DNA of 61,324 nt, from NCBI GenBank assembly GCA_030248135.1, contig JASANC010004028.1, positions 1-61,324 of the forward strand. Reading direction: 5' to 3'. Every line of letters starts with the position of its first letter. The first letter of the stretch is position 1. The position numbers and the translations under genes were made by a program. The notes beneath the pieces are model-generated. The model saw only the letters and a program-made list of their open reading frames with translations, made no database searches and was not told the origin of the DNA. The DNA comes from Theristus sp. LFF4_11 (lineage: Eukaryota; Nematoda; Chromadorea; Monhysterida; Xyalidae). This document shows, in pieces, positions 34,701 through 46,000 of the stretch.

Positions 34701-37700
34701 TTTGGTTTCTCGCCGTGTGACACTCCACCCACTTTTGGGTGGGGGTCTTATAAGTGGCAGGAACCTTATATGCAAAACTTTATGGACCGGACCCGCACTG
34801 GAACTGAATTTCAACAACGAATGATAAAAAACAAACAAACAAATAAGCAACCACCGAACGCAAGAAAACATGGACAAAAGAGCGTGCAGAAACAGAGAAA
34901 ACAACAAAATCCAACCAACTTGCTAATTTAGGCTTGGATGAAAAAGGATGCGGGGTGGAAGGCTGTTTTTATTGTTTTTCTGCGTTTTACACAAAAGACG
35001 TTTTTTGGATAATTGTTGGTTGCATCGTGTCTTTTGCCTAGTTTTTTCTTTTAATTAAAACTCATTTCAGTGAGCGAAGAGTTGGAAGGCCCTTATTACA
35101 CTCACCTTGCGGCAGGCCCCACCGTTGCCTCAATAAGACGAATTATGGAAGCCAGGTCAACAACAACGGGATTTATACTTTACCCGTTTGCTTTTTGATA
35201 GCTCCGCATGTTCGTGCGTGACTACTGCAACCACCATCATCAGTATGGTGGCTAAAAAACGCCAGATTGTTTTTGGTGCATCCAATCAAACATTTTTCGA
35301 TAGTCACTGGAATACAGTACTTTGAATTTGAACAGTTTTTTACTATCTGTTTACATCGAAGATCACTGCAGATCGCATGCAATAATTTATCGCAAACGAT
35401 AATGTTTGCAGATTTTGCGTATGAATAAAACATAACAAACAAACAGATACACAAGTAGGTATGTACTGTATGTATGGGTCATCGCAATAATGCAGGCATT
35501 TCATATTTTTGCGCAAGCGTGCATAAATAACGGCTATAGAAATTGTTGATTCGTGTTTCGACAAAAAAAAACAACCGGCGCAGCTGTTGTGTGCCCGTTT
35601 GTTTTTCCATAAAATGAACAGCGGTGCAAAAAAGGCTCGGAATGAATGATTATCTCTGCGCTGGCGGTAAATACACAGCAACTGTTCTGTTGTCCCTGGT
35701 ACCGCTTATCTTCTGTTAAAAGATCACCAAGCTTTATTGATGCATGTCTTTAAAACACAACGAATTGTTCTGTGCGGAAACACCAAAAATTCAACAGAAA
35801 AAGGCGGGACCATCAAACCTTAGAAAACCGCTCAATTAATTGTTTTAACTTTGCAGGCTCGGGTATACGGGTGATGCACTGCGCATAGAGAAGATCGTCT
35901 ACACAGGCAAAGAGGGAAGAACACAAGATGGCTGCCCAGTGGCCAAGTGGATAATCCGACGCAGCGGACCAAGAGAAAAGGTGTGACCACAGTATGTAAC
36001 GAAAATGCGTAGGTTTTGTGCTTGGTCCGAGAACGTGCTGGTCATCGTTGCGCAACAGCGGTGTTGCTGATTATTTGTGTTGTTTGGGATGGCATACAGC
36101 ATCACATGGCTGATGATTTGTACGCAACATTAACAAGAACACTGCCGTGCGGCGGTATACCAACCAATCGTCGGTGTGCACTCAATGAACAGTAAGTACT
36201 GATCAGCTTGTACCTTTTACACTGTAGCAAATGTCAATCATCTTGATGATCGCTTGAACAACCGTTGAGAACTCTTACCAATTGCAGACGAACATGTGCC
36301 TGTCAGGGTATGCATGACCAGACGGGCGGGGCGTCGTTTTCGTTTGGTTGTTCGTGGTCAATGTACTACAACACGTGCAAATACGCTCGTTCGCGAAACC
36401 CGAAGCGCTACAAACTCATGGAACCTGCAGACGTATGCTCATTCTCGGTGCAACATACAAGAATATCATGCAAAGTAGGCTAGGTATTTGTTTTAGGAAG
36501 CTGCACTTGAAATGAAGCTGCAGCGGCTGTCGGACATTGTGGCCGACCAGTACCGCATGGTCGCACCGGCCGCCTACCTCAACCAGGCTAGTTCACTGAC
36601 ATGACTGTCTTTTGACGGTATTGCTTGTTTCTAGTTTCTTTAGGCACAATGAACTGAGCTATGTTTTTCCCAACTTTCAGGGCTACTTCAGCTATCGGTC
36701 GCAAGAATGCCGTTTAGGCAACCACCCGAGCGGTCCGTTCACAGGCGTCACCGCCTGCGTGGACTTCTGTGCCCATTCGCACCGCGACGTGCATGACATG
36801 AGCAACGGTGCCACGGTGATCGTGACACTGACCAGGCACCGCGGGCTACGGCGGCCGATTGACGACGAACAACTGCACGTGCTGCCGCTCTATGTGCCCG
36901 CGAAGACAGACGAGCACGGCAGCGAAGAGGCGCAGAAACGAAAGGTATGCTTCAATTGGATCAGGTAACCATGGTCGCATTTTGTTACAGGCAATCCCTT
37001 CCGGCTCTTTTTAGACAACGAACGGGAGCATCGAAGTGCTGAATAAATACCCGATGTTGTTGCGCTATCGCAAAGACCCATTGCCAAACTGCAAAGAACG
37101 AAACAAACGGCCGTGTATTGCTGCGCAGCGACCGTCTCCCACCTTCAACATGCATATGCAGGTGTGAAGTGAAAATGAGTGAAACTGATTTCCTGCACAA
37201 CAGTTTGTAGCTAAAACGTGCGCATGCGTTGTTGTCGACATTTTGAGATGCAGAACGCCGCTGCCGCAGTGAAGAACGACCCAACGGGCGTAGCGGCGGC
37301 GGCGGCAGCAGCGTACTACGGCCAGTATGGCGCCACAGCGGCACCCTATTACGCCGCTGCAGCGCAGCACCAAGGTCAGCGTTCGCAGAAAGACACGCTT
37401 GCAATTTTTATCTACATTTATCCATTCTTCTGCTATTTGCAACTTTGGAAAAATGCCAGGTTTTGCTGGTTACCCGTCCGCTGCAAACGGCTTCTACGGT
37501 GCATACGGGCAAATGGCTTGGCCAAACGCTTACGGCTACGGAGCGACGCCTACAGGCGCACAGCCATCGGATTTCTATTGGAACTCTGCTCATTCATGGT
37601 CAAATGGCGGTGACCCTGGCTGCACGTCACCTGCCGGAATGAAACGGTCAGCATTCGACCGACCTTGTTATTGCTTACACATAACAAATATTGTGGAACA

Positions 37701-38447
37701 AACAGAAACGGACACGAATTTCCAGGAAACTGAGCGATGCGTTTGAAAATGGTGCTGACCCCCTGTACGGTTCAGCAGCATGTCCACCGGTTGACGTGGT
37801 GCCTGATGGATTCTACACGGTGCACACGGACAACGAACATGCGTTCGCTGATCCGCAGATCGGTGGTGTTGCCATCGCAGTTACGCATGGCAGTATTTTG
37901 TTCGAGGTGAGTCAAACTATAGTGGTAACCAGAATATTCGGTTTTGACGCACAGCAAATTGCAGGTTGCGAAAAAAGAGCTCCACTCAACGACAGCACTG
38001 AAATATCCAGACCGTCGACGTCCGACACGAATCAGTCTGGTGTTTTATCAGCACAAAAATCTCAACTTTATGAATCACGGTTATGAAGAGTGGGACAGAC
38101 GGCTGGCAACCAAGAAAGTTGGCAAGGCGGACACAGTTGCCGCGCAGCGTGCTGCAGCCATCAAAGTGAAACACGAACTGCCAATGCCGATCGTTCGTGG
38201 GCCACCATTGAACGAACTGTTACTTTTGGCACCGCAGGCACGTGCCATCACAGGTACCAGCCAAAACCTGTGGTACTCTTCTCCGTCGTTGTCGTGTCGT
38301 TTCCTAGACTCGAACAAACAAACACCGTTGATGGAACGAGAGCAGCAAGCCCCGCCGGCTGAACAACAAACAGCAGCATCGAGTGGCAAATCATCTAACC
38401 AACAACAGACCTCAACAACGAACGCCACATCAACCGCCAGGACTTGA
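31730..38447 (+). CDS. tet: TET family 5-methylcytosine dioxygenase
   Basis: Nuclear Fe(II)/2-oxoglutarate enzyme that oxidises 5-methylcytosine in DNA. Sixteen exons join in frame: 31730-32131, 32205-33045, 33120-33286, 33352-33838, 34065-34289, 35071-35155, 35857-35980, 36013-36191, 36288-36432, 36497-36586, 36681-36944, 37015-37161, 37254-37374, 37460-37646, 37726-37906, 37965-38447; about 1375 aa. Residues 1-630 are low-complexity (Ser/Thr/Gln/Asn-rich). The Cys-rich domain starts near 635 ([73 protein letters not shown]). The DSBH core has CAHSHRD (iron ligands His about 949, Asp about 951), a third His in AVTHGSI (about 1209) and the 2-oxoglutarate Arg in [13 protein letters not shown] (about 1237). 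All are conserved. The spacer between core halves is only about 190 residues. No CXXC domain is seen. One intron is 32 nt and one uses a GC donor. Confidence 0.95.
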
Positions 38448-38629
38448 TATTCTTTGCAAACTGCTTATTCTTTGCTTTGAAAAATTATTTGGATCTGCAT
38501 TTTTCGAGCACGAGCGTGAAGTGAAGACAGTTTGACACACGTTACGAACATGTTGATTGTTGATTGTTTAAAACTGTGTGTTGACTCGATTGTTTAAAAC
38601 TGTGTGTTTTACAACTGCAACTAGATATA

Positions 38630-39237
38630 CAGTGCGACCAAAAGTTTGGAAACCCCTGCGTGCCTTGCATATCGATTGGATGGGTAATTTTTGCGTTATT
38701 ACTATGCACATACTAAGCAAATATTTTTGAGTTTTGGAACACAGCAATTTAGTGTCCACTGAAGCACACAAAAAACGAAAATAACACACGATGTGTTATT
38801 TTTATACACACCATGGTACGCACTGCTTTGAATGGCATGCGAAACATCAACGGCAGGTGTGAACATTATGATAACGCGTGTTTCATTCATGCCTGCTCAC
38901 TTCTTTCGTCACAAATGCAGCATGGCAAAAATTCACAAGCCACTGGAGTCGCTCCAGCAAACAGTTTGCCAAAAACAGCCACCGGACTGCAATTCAATCA
39001 CTTGCATTTCATTTCAGAAGCGGTCAGTACTCAACGTGCGAGGTGGGATGGGTGGGGCATGCGTGTGTTCTGTACAGTGTGTACTGTTTTGTATGCAGTG
39101 TACAGTCCGTCATGTGTGTTGTTGTGTTCATAAAAACAAGGCTGGCATGTGTTGGGGACAGACGCACAATAAAAGCACGCATATACCACCACGAACACAC
39201 GCGCGCATGAGGGTTTCTAAGCTTTTGGTCGCCACTG
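38630..39237. mobile_element. Tc1-like MITE (608 bp)
   Basis: Ends CAGTGCGACCAAAAGTTTGG on the left and, reverse-complemented, CAGTGGCGACCAAAAGCTTA on the right, both flanked by TA. CAGTGNCGACCAAAAG is a typical Tc1-family terminus. No transposase is recognisable inside. It lies about 180 bp past the TET stop. Confidence 0.8.
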
Positions 39238-42200
39238 TAGTTTTACCAGATTTGTTTTGGATGGCAGCTGCACATTCATTTTCAGGCATCGAAATTGAAC
39301 CGGCATTATAGATTTTTTCATGTTTGTGAGGAGTGATGTACTTTATCCACCTGTGATCTGCGTGTTGTCATATGCCATCGTGAAATGAAAATTATTGTTG
39401 CTTATTGAGTTTCATTGTCAACTGCATGTCACATTGACACATTTGTGGGCGTGGTAGTTTATAGAGCTTTAGATAAATATTTGTTCATTGAAATTTATGG
39501 TCATGGTGCATCTGAGTTTGTTCAACAAAATTCAATAAATTTACTGCTTTGTTGCCCAGCGTTTACTATTTTGTTGTTGAACAGTGCTCTATTTTGTATG
39601 CGTCAAGTGTCAAGCTTGTTAAACTAAACTCAACAGAAACTCTTCGGCGACTGTTTCATGTATGAAACAAAATGAAAAACACTGTTTTGGTGTTGTGTTG
39701 ACAATTGTTATTTTTTTGTGCCATTGGATGAAAACGTTTTGTTTTTTGTTGATCATGTGTGTTATCTCATTTTTGCAAACAACAGTTCTTCCCAACACTA
39801 CTTTGCACAGCGATGATTGACTATGTAATTTTTCCGCTTGCGACAAAAAACTATTCCATGAGGCATCGTTAGTCATGCCGTCATGGACCGTATTTGTGGA
39901 TAAAGTATTCTTACCTGCTATTTTTGAACTGTTGTTAAAAATGAAACGGGGTGAAACGTCGTAATTAAATTGAAGTACGCGTTTTTTTAAATCTAATTTC
40001 ACGTGTTTATTATTGTGAGTTTGCTCGCTGCAAGATGAATGATACGAATCTCGCCATCTAATTGCAAACATGTGCTGCGCAAAACTTCTGTTATTTTTTT
40101 CCACTGATTTTGTTGCCATTATTACTTACTAGAAATTTTTCTTTGATTTGAACAATGCATGAACGAACGATACATTGCTCGAGGCAGCAGCAAGTCGCTA
40201 TGAGCAATTTGGTTTCGGAAGTGTAACGGGAATCTGTGTGGAATATTGTGATTCAATAATTCGTGATGACTGTTGTTTGTTCGTTAGAGGCTCTTAAAAC
40301 TTCTAGCTCATTGCAGGTATTCTTGTGTAATTCAATCATTAATTTGCTTTTTATTTTGCTGCAAAATCACTGCACAAATGTGAAGTACTTAACAGCAACC
40401 AGCAGCAATACTTGTTCTGTAGTTTTGCTGGCTGCTTTCAAGTTTCTTTTCAATGTTCAAACTAAAACTGAAGCATTTATTGTAGTAGTCTTTATCTTGG
40501 TAGCTTTTGGTGATAGTTTAGTTCTTCTTATACAACTTTATTGCAATTATTTTCGATTTCACATCCGAACATTCGACACTCTTTATTATTCTAACCATGT
40601 GGTACACAGTGCATGGTTCTTTAAAAGCCTGTTTTATTTTTTTTGCAGAATACAGTGCCCGCAAATGAAGAAAGAACAGGATGGAGTTGGGAAAATACAT
40701 TTGTACATTTGGTCGCCACAAAGTTATTCTTCTTAAATTCAAGTTTTGCGTGCTCTCTATTCTGCAAAGTCGTGAGGTTCAAAGTAAAAACATCATGATG
40801 TTATGACATAACCTGACAACACCGTCAGTTTAGTTTCAATGCGAGTTTTGACAAATTCAGTTTTGACGTTCACACACCTCGAATCGAGCAGTCAGACGTC
40901 CGTTTTTTTGCATTTGCTTTTTTGTGTATGCTTTGTTCCAATAATGAACATACGGTGCTTAGCTCCGTCTTCATGTGCGCTTTTTCTGTTTATGAAAGTT
41001 TCGTACAAAAGATTTCTTAAATGGTTGAGGTAATTTTATTTGCTAATCTGTTATTGTAACTTGAATGATAAATGCTGATGGTAAAATGAAGCTGAGGTCG
41101 TTTTATTTGCGGGCTATGCAAAAAAGGTCAAAACAATAAATGATTTTGACAAATCATTTTATGGCTATTTTTACAGCTACAAAATAGGTAAATCAGAATT
41201 TCAACTTTAAAGAATTTTTAATAAATATTCACAACTACAACCACATAATACAATACTGAACCCTTAATAAGAAATAGCGAAGTGATTAGAATCTGCCTTC
41301 TGATTGTTTATTCAGAATTACCCACTTCAATTACTTACCCATATTCAGAAAGAGACGCACAAGTATTGTGGAATCGAATGTGCGAAAACTCCACACACAC
41401 AAGTACAGTTTCTTCAGTTGTTGATCATAACAGGATTCACCGCGCATGTTCCCGCACGATCGTCAGAGTAGATTGGAAAATTGTTTTTGCGTTTTTGGAA
41501 GAAACTTGGACGTAAAATCGTGTGGACGTGGAGCCCAAGTGCCACACTCGATTCGACATGAACTGAACAGCGAAGACAACGATTACTAAAAGACAACGAA
41601 GACATGGCAAGCCACAACTATTGCACAAACGCCCGTGAGACATTAAAATAACCACCAAATAATAAAAAAAATAAGCAACTGGCATACTGAATATTAGTGA
41701 ATTTCATAACGAGTATTGTCTTTCTTATTAAACGTGTCCCAATATGCATTTGCACGCAGTTTCACTATAGAGAAATAGAGAAAATGTTTCACGGCTGCGC
41801 CCACGCAGCAAAACTTAGCGTCTGACGGCTGTTTTGTTCTAGAAAATGAAAAACAAAAACAAATAGAATTTTGTTTCACGACTAAAATTATTTAATTCAT
41901 ATTCGGACGACGATCGGTCGCAAAACAGCGCGTTAGGTTTTCAGCTGCGCGGCTTTTCCAAAGATCCATTCTACATTACTCCACCGCCTTTGCACTAATC
42001 ACTCAATAAACAAACTACAAACATGATCACGCAACAAATAACTGAAAGTTAATATGCGCAGAGAACAGAGACCAAAGCTATTATGAAAGAAGACAGCGAA
42101 TTCCAAAAAGCAAAAAAAAATGTTTTGGCCTCAACTTCAAAACAATTTGGGTAAACTTATCAAAATACAACAGAAACGGCACAGCTGGACATCAAAAGTT

Positions 42201-42511
42201 ATTGTATAGAAAAAAAAGAAAAAAATCACTGGACGAAAAAGAATACCACAAGATGATAAAAGCAAGAACGAGCGATTATGTTTTGAGAAACATACCATGT
42301 ACCTTGTTTTGGAACGCATGATGTCTTTGTTGATCACACACATCCTGTAGAAATCCACAAATCAAATTTGGAAAACCAGCTCCAACAATTCACTAATGAA
42401 CAAGATAATCAGTTTCAAAACAACAACCAGCAGACATAACAGAAATAATCTGAAAAACTATGAAAGTTAAATAAAAATACCGTAAACACATGACAAGCAT
42501 TGTACATTGTA
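39238..42511. other. Gene-free AT-rich intergenic DNA
   Basis: Open frames here, including one of 157 codons at 40263-40736, are AT-driven, with Phe/Leu/Ile-rich translations and no splice-compatible neighbours. Nothing else recognised. Confidence 0.5.
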
Positions 42512-42827
42512 CAGGGTGATCCAAAAACTACACGATAAGAATCGGCTCCAGCTGGCAAACTAGTCGGTGGTTTGGGCTGAAATTTTAACCAAGCATCACA
42601 TGTACCTTCTCATTGTGTACTTTGTATTTATAACTAAGCGCAGTGTACTTTGTGTTTCGTTTCGCATTCATTATAGGGTGGGGTGGACCAATTCGTCTTA
42701 AATTTTAACACAAAAATGAGAAGTTATATGTGATTCTAGGTTAAAAAATTCAGCTCAAACCATCCACCCGTTGGCGAGCTAGAAGCGATTCTTATCGTGT
42801 AGTTGTTTTGGATCACCGATCACCCTG
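42512..42827. mobile_element. Mariner-like MITE (316 bp)
   Basis: The left end CAGGGTGATCCAAAAACTAC-ACGATAAGAATCG matches the reverse complement of the right end (CAGGGTGATCGGTGATCCAA-AACAACTACACGATAAGAATCG), where 8 bases have been duplicated. Both flanks show TGTA. The interior also has subterminal inverted copies near the two ends. Confidence 0.75.
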
Positions 42828-43030
42828 TGTAAACAATGATGCTCAACTTTCAGTTACGCTAGACACGATAAATACAATGAAACATAAAATCGTGTAACAA
42901 TTAACTAAAGCAATACTTTTTGTTATCAATCTAGCGAAGCAGTCATGTTATTTAACAGCAATGGACAAAATCAGGTTCTTGACAGTCGCAAATCAACAAC
43001 GCTGAATCAAAAACACAATCAATAAAGCAT

Positions 43031-46000
43031 TCACTCTATTTTCATTCGGCGGTCACCAGCAGTTGCGTCAAACGGCGACAATGTTTTTAGCGTCTCGAGC
43101 AACGCCGACGTGTCATTTACGGCGTGTTCATGCCTTGTTTCGCCCACATTATTGTTAGTTGCACTCTTATCAGTGTCCCCAAACGCGGTCACCTCGGTTG
43201 ACTCGACTTGCGTTCGTTCACTGCTGCATTTGCATTCTGATTGCTGGTTTGTGGCGGCGCTGCCCTGGTGGCGCTGTTGCACGGCGCACGTTGCTTCGTT
43301 AAAACTACAACCGTACAAACTTGCGTTCTTTCATGCCCCTCAACATTTCGCTCAATTGATAATTTCGCCTTTTTGTCACTTTCTTATTTGTACTGTTCCT
43401 TTATGCTGTTTATCAATGCAACAAACAGTCTTCAAGCAACCCATCCCGCTGCATCTGGTGCAGAACTTCTTTCTGTTGTCGTTGTTGTTCGATATGTCGA
43501 TGATTTTTTGTTTATTAATTGCCCTGAATTTTTTGAGTTAGCCAAAACAATTTATCCACGCGAACTTCCCTTGGAAGATGAAGATACTGGATCTGAGGAA
43601 GGGAAAAAGTGCAATTTTCTTGAATTCACGTTATCATGTGGTGAAATTTTAAAAATTCAACCATACGATAAAACTGATGACTTTTCATGTAAACAAATGA
43701 TTCATGTTTGTTTGTTGGGGATTTGAGGCCATATTTTTAGCCAGGGCTAACTAGAAAAACCCGCAGAACGCCTCGAGTAGGGTGCCCATCGATTTTTCTC
43801 TGCCATTAATTGTACATACACCCATCGGCGGGGCTCGATCCCTCGACCGCACAGACAATAGGCTAACGCGCTACTACCAGGGTAACTCGAACATACATTG
43901 TAAAGTCGAAATTTATTCCTTTGTTGGGCAAGTGATTCGTTTTGGTCGGATTTGTTCCGACCTGGATGATTTTATTGCTGTTGTTCAAACTCAAGACTTA
44001 ATCATGTTAAAAAATGGTTATAAAAAGACCAGTCTGATTTGAGGTTTCATGAAAAATACGTGTTCCGCATAGTTTTGCTTTTAAATTTAAGATTTTTTTC
44101 AGGCGCTCACTCCCGGCCCGCTCTAGTCAGTCACTCACAAACAGGCCGAACCCTAGAACGTACCGTTTATACAGTTCCTGTCTCACTGTGGATGTGAGTT
44201 TAGTGCCGAGTGTGACGCCGGTGACAGCGGCAAACAAAATGTTGTAGCAGAGCACCAGGTGAAAGTTGCCGAGCCAATCGAGTTTGCCGTAGTTGCCCAG
44301 CAGATCGAATGTGCTGATGCCTGCAGCAAAATGATGTAAGCAGCAAATTTGGCATCTGAATCTGGCACGCTGAGTTCATTCCATTCTAACAATCAGTGAT
44401 CTCAATTCAAAAGATTACCGATTACCACAGTTCGACGTAAAAAACCAAAACATTGCTGATGTCCAAGAAAACCATGGGGAAATTAGCAAACAACGAGTTT
44501 GAGATACCGAGCGTGCGTGTGAGCACGGGCAAGGCAGAGCTGAGCACCAAGACAGCGGTGCAGTTGCCGATGACGCTGGTCATTGAGGTGAGTCGTCGGC
44601 GTGGACGCAGCCGACGCAGCAGCGGCAGTCGGTACAGGCCAACCAGGCTCGCCGACATGATGTAGCTGCAACAACGCATCACCGCATCAACAAGCATAAC
44701 AACAGACAGCAGCAACTGGCTGCAATACGCTGTGGGCACTGGAACGGACGAATTGAACACGAGCACAACAGCGAACAGGCTAACAGGAGCATACAAAGTT
44801 ATTGAGATTTCAATGATGACGCCGACGATGCCGAGTGCTGAGAGCGAACGGTCGCCGAGCTTCGTGTGCTGCTTATACTCGGGCAGCGAACGCAGGCCGG
44901 TGAGCAGCTGGAGCACGTTGATGACGACCAGCACCACAGCCAGGCCCTGTGCAACACACAGCGTACACAACAGCACACTATGAGCATTGAAGCAAACGCA
45001 CAACGGTACGCATTGAAAACAGCGAACACGTTGCTCAGTGGATGAGTGAGCAACACTGACCGTCCAGGCAATCAGGGCCAACATCACCAGCGGGTACTTG
45101 AGATTGTGCAGCCAACGGAGCGAGCGCTTCTGGCGTTGCAAGTCAGCCTTGAAACGTGCCAGCTGCAGCAAGCGTTGCGTGGCAGACGGCTGCTGCTGCG
45201 TGTGGCCGTTGCTGGCCAGGTGCTGCTCGAGACAGACCAGCTGGTGGCAGGCCAGGCCGCTGTGCGCGCTCGCGGCACACGCTGCAAACACCACCGCCAT
45301 TAGGCACTACTTTCTTGGAGTTTTCTGCAACTTGACAACCGCGCTGTTTCTTGGTTCTGTCCTTGTTTCTTACACACCAGTTAACTTGCGTTGCAACGTT
45401 TGCTCTTCTAATTTCGTGACCATCAACTCTGAATCGATATCGATCAGCAACTGCAAGAACATCAATGCGTTTTTACCACAACAACCACAAGAACAACATT
45501 TTGAAATTTAACTGTACGTAATAAAAACCGGTTTCTGCATAAAATGCACCACCTTCGGTTTGACGACGTAGTTGCGCACTTCGGAGAACATGAGACTCAT
45601 GCCAAGTGGTGTACACAGCAGCAGCATGGCAACGCCACACAAGGACATGCACGAGTAAAGCAACGGCAGCTGGTAGTTCCAAATTTCTGAACAAAACGCA
45701 CGTTTGGATGCAGACGACCATTGCGGTTCAACTAAAACCGCTGGAACACTTGCTTTTTTACAGTTCGGCGACGCAATGAACGTATAGATTTGAAATCAGT
45801 TTCAGGCTTGAATTAGGAATTCGAATTTGATGAAGTCACCCGAGTTCCTGGGATACGACCGGTTTACGGGTCCATATTCAGTCACCGCACCAAGCCTAAA
45901 ACTAATTTCCTATCTACACACTAGAGTCGACGAGTCGCAGAGGCAAAAAAGACAATAAACTAACTCAACAATGCCAACTGTCTAGCACGTTCCTCATCGA

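Noticed and set aside
40263..40736. 157-codon plus-strand frame
   Set aside because: AT-rich, Phe/Leu/Ile-heavy, no motif, no compatible splice partner.
43241..43726. Plus-strand frame as a host gene
   Set aside because: Its first part is the antisense of the LMBR1 terminal exon and its second part is a retroelement RT fragment.
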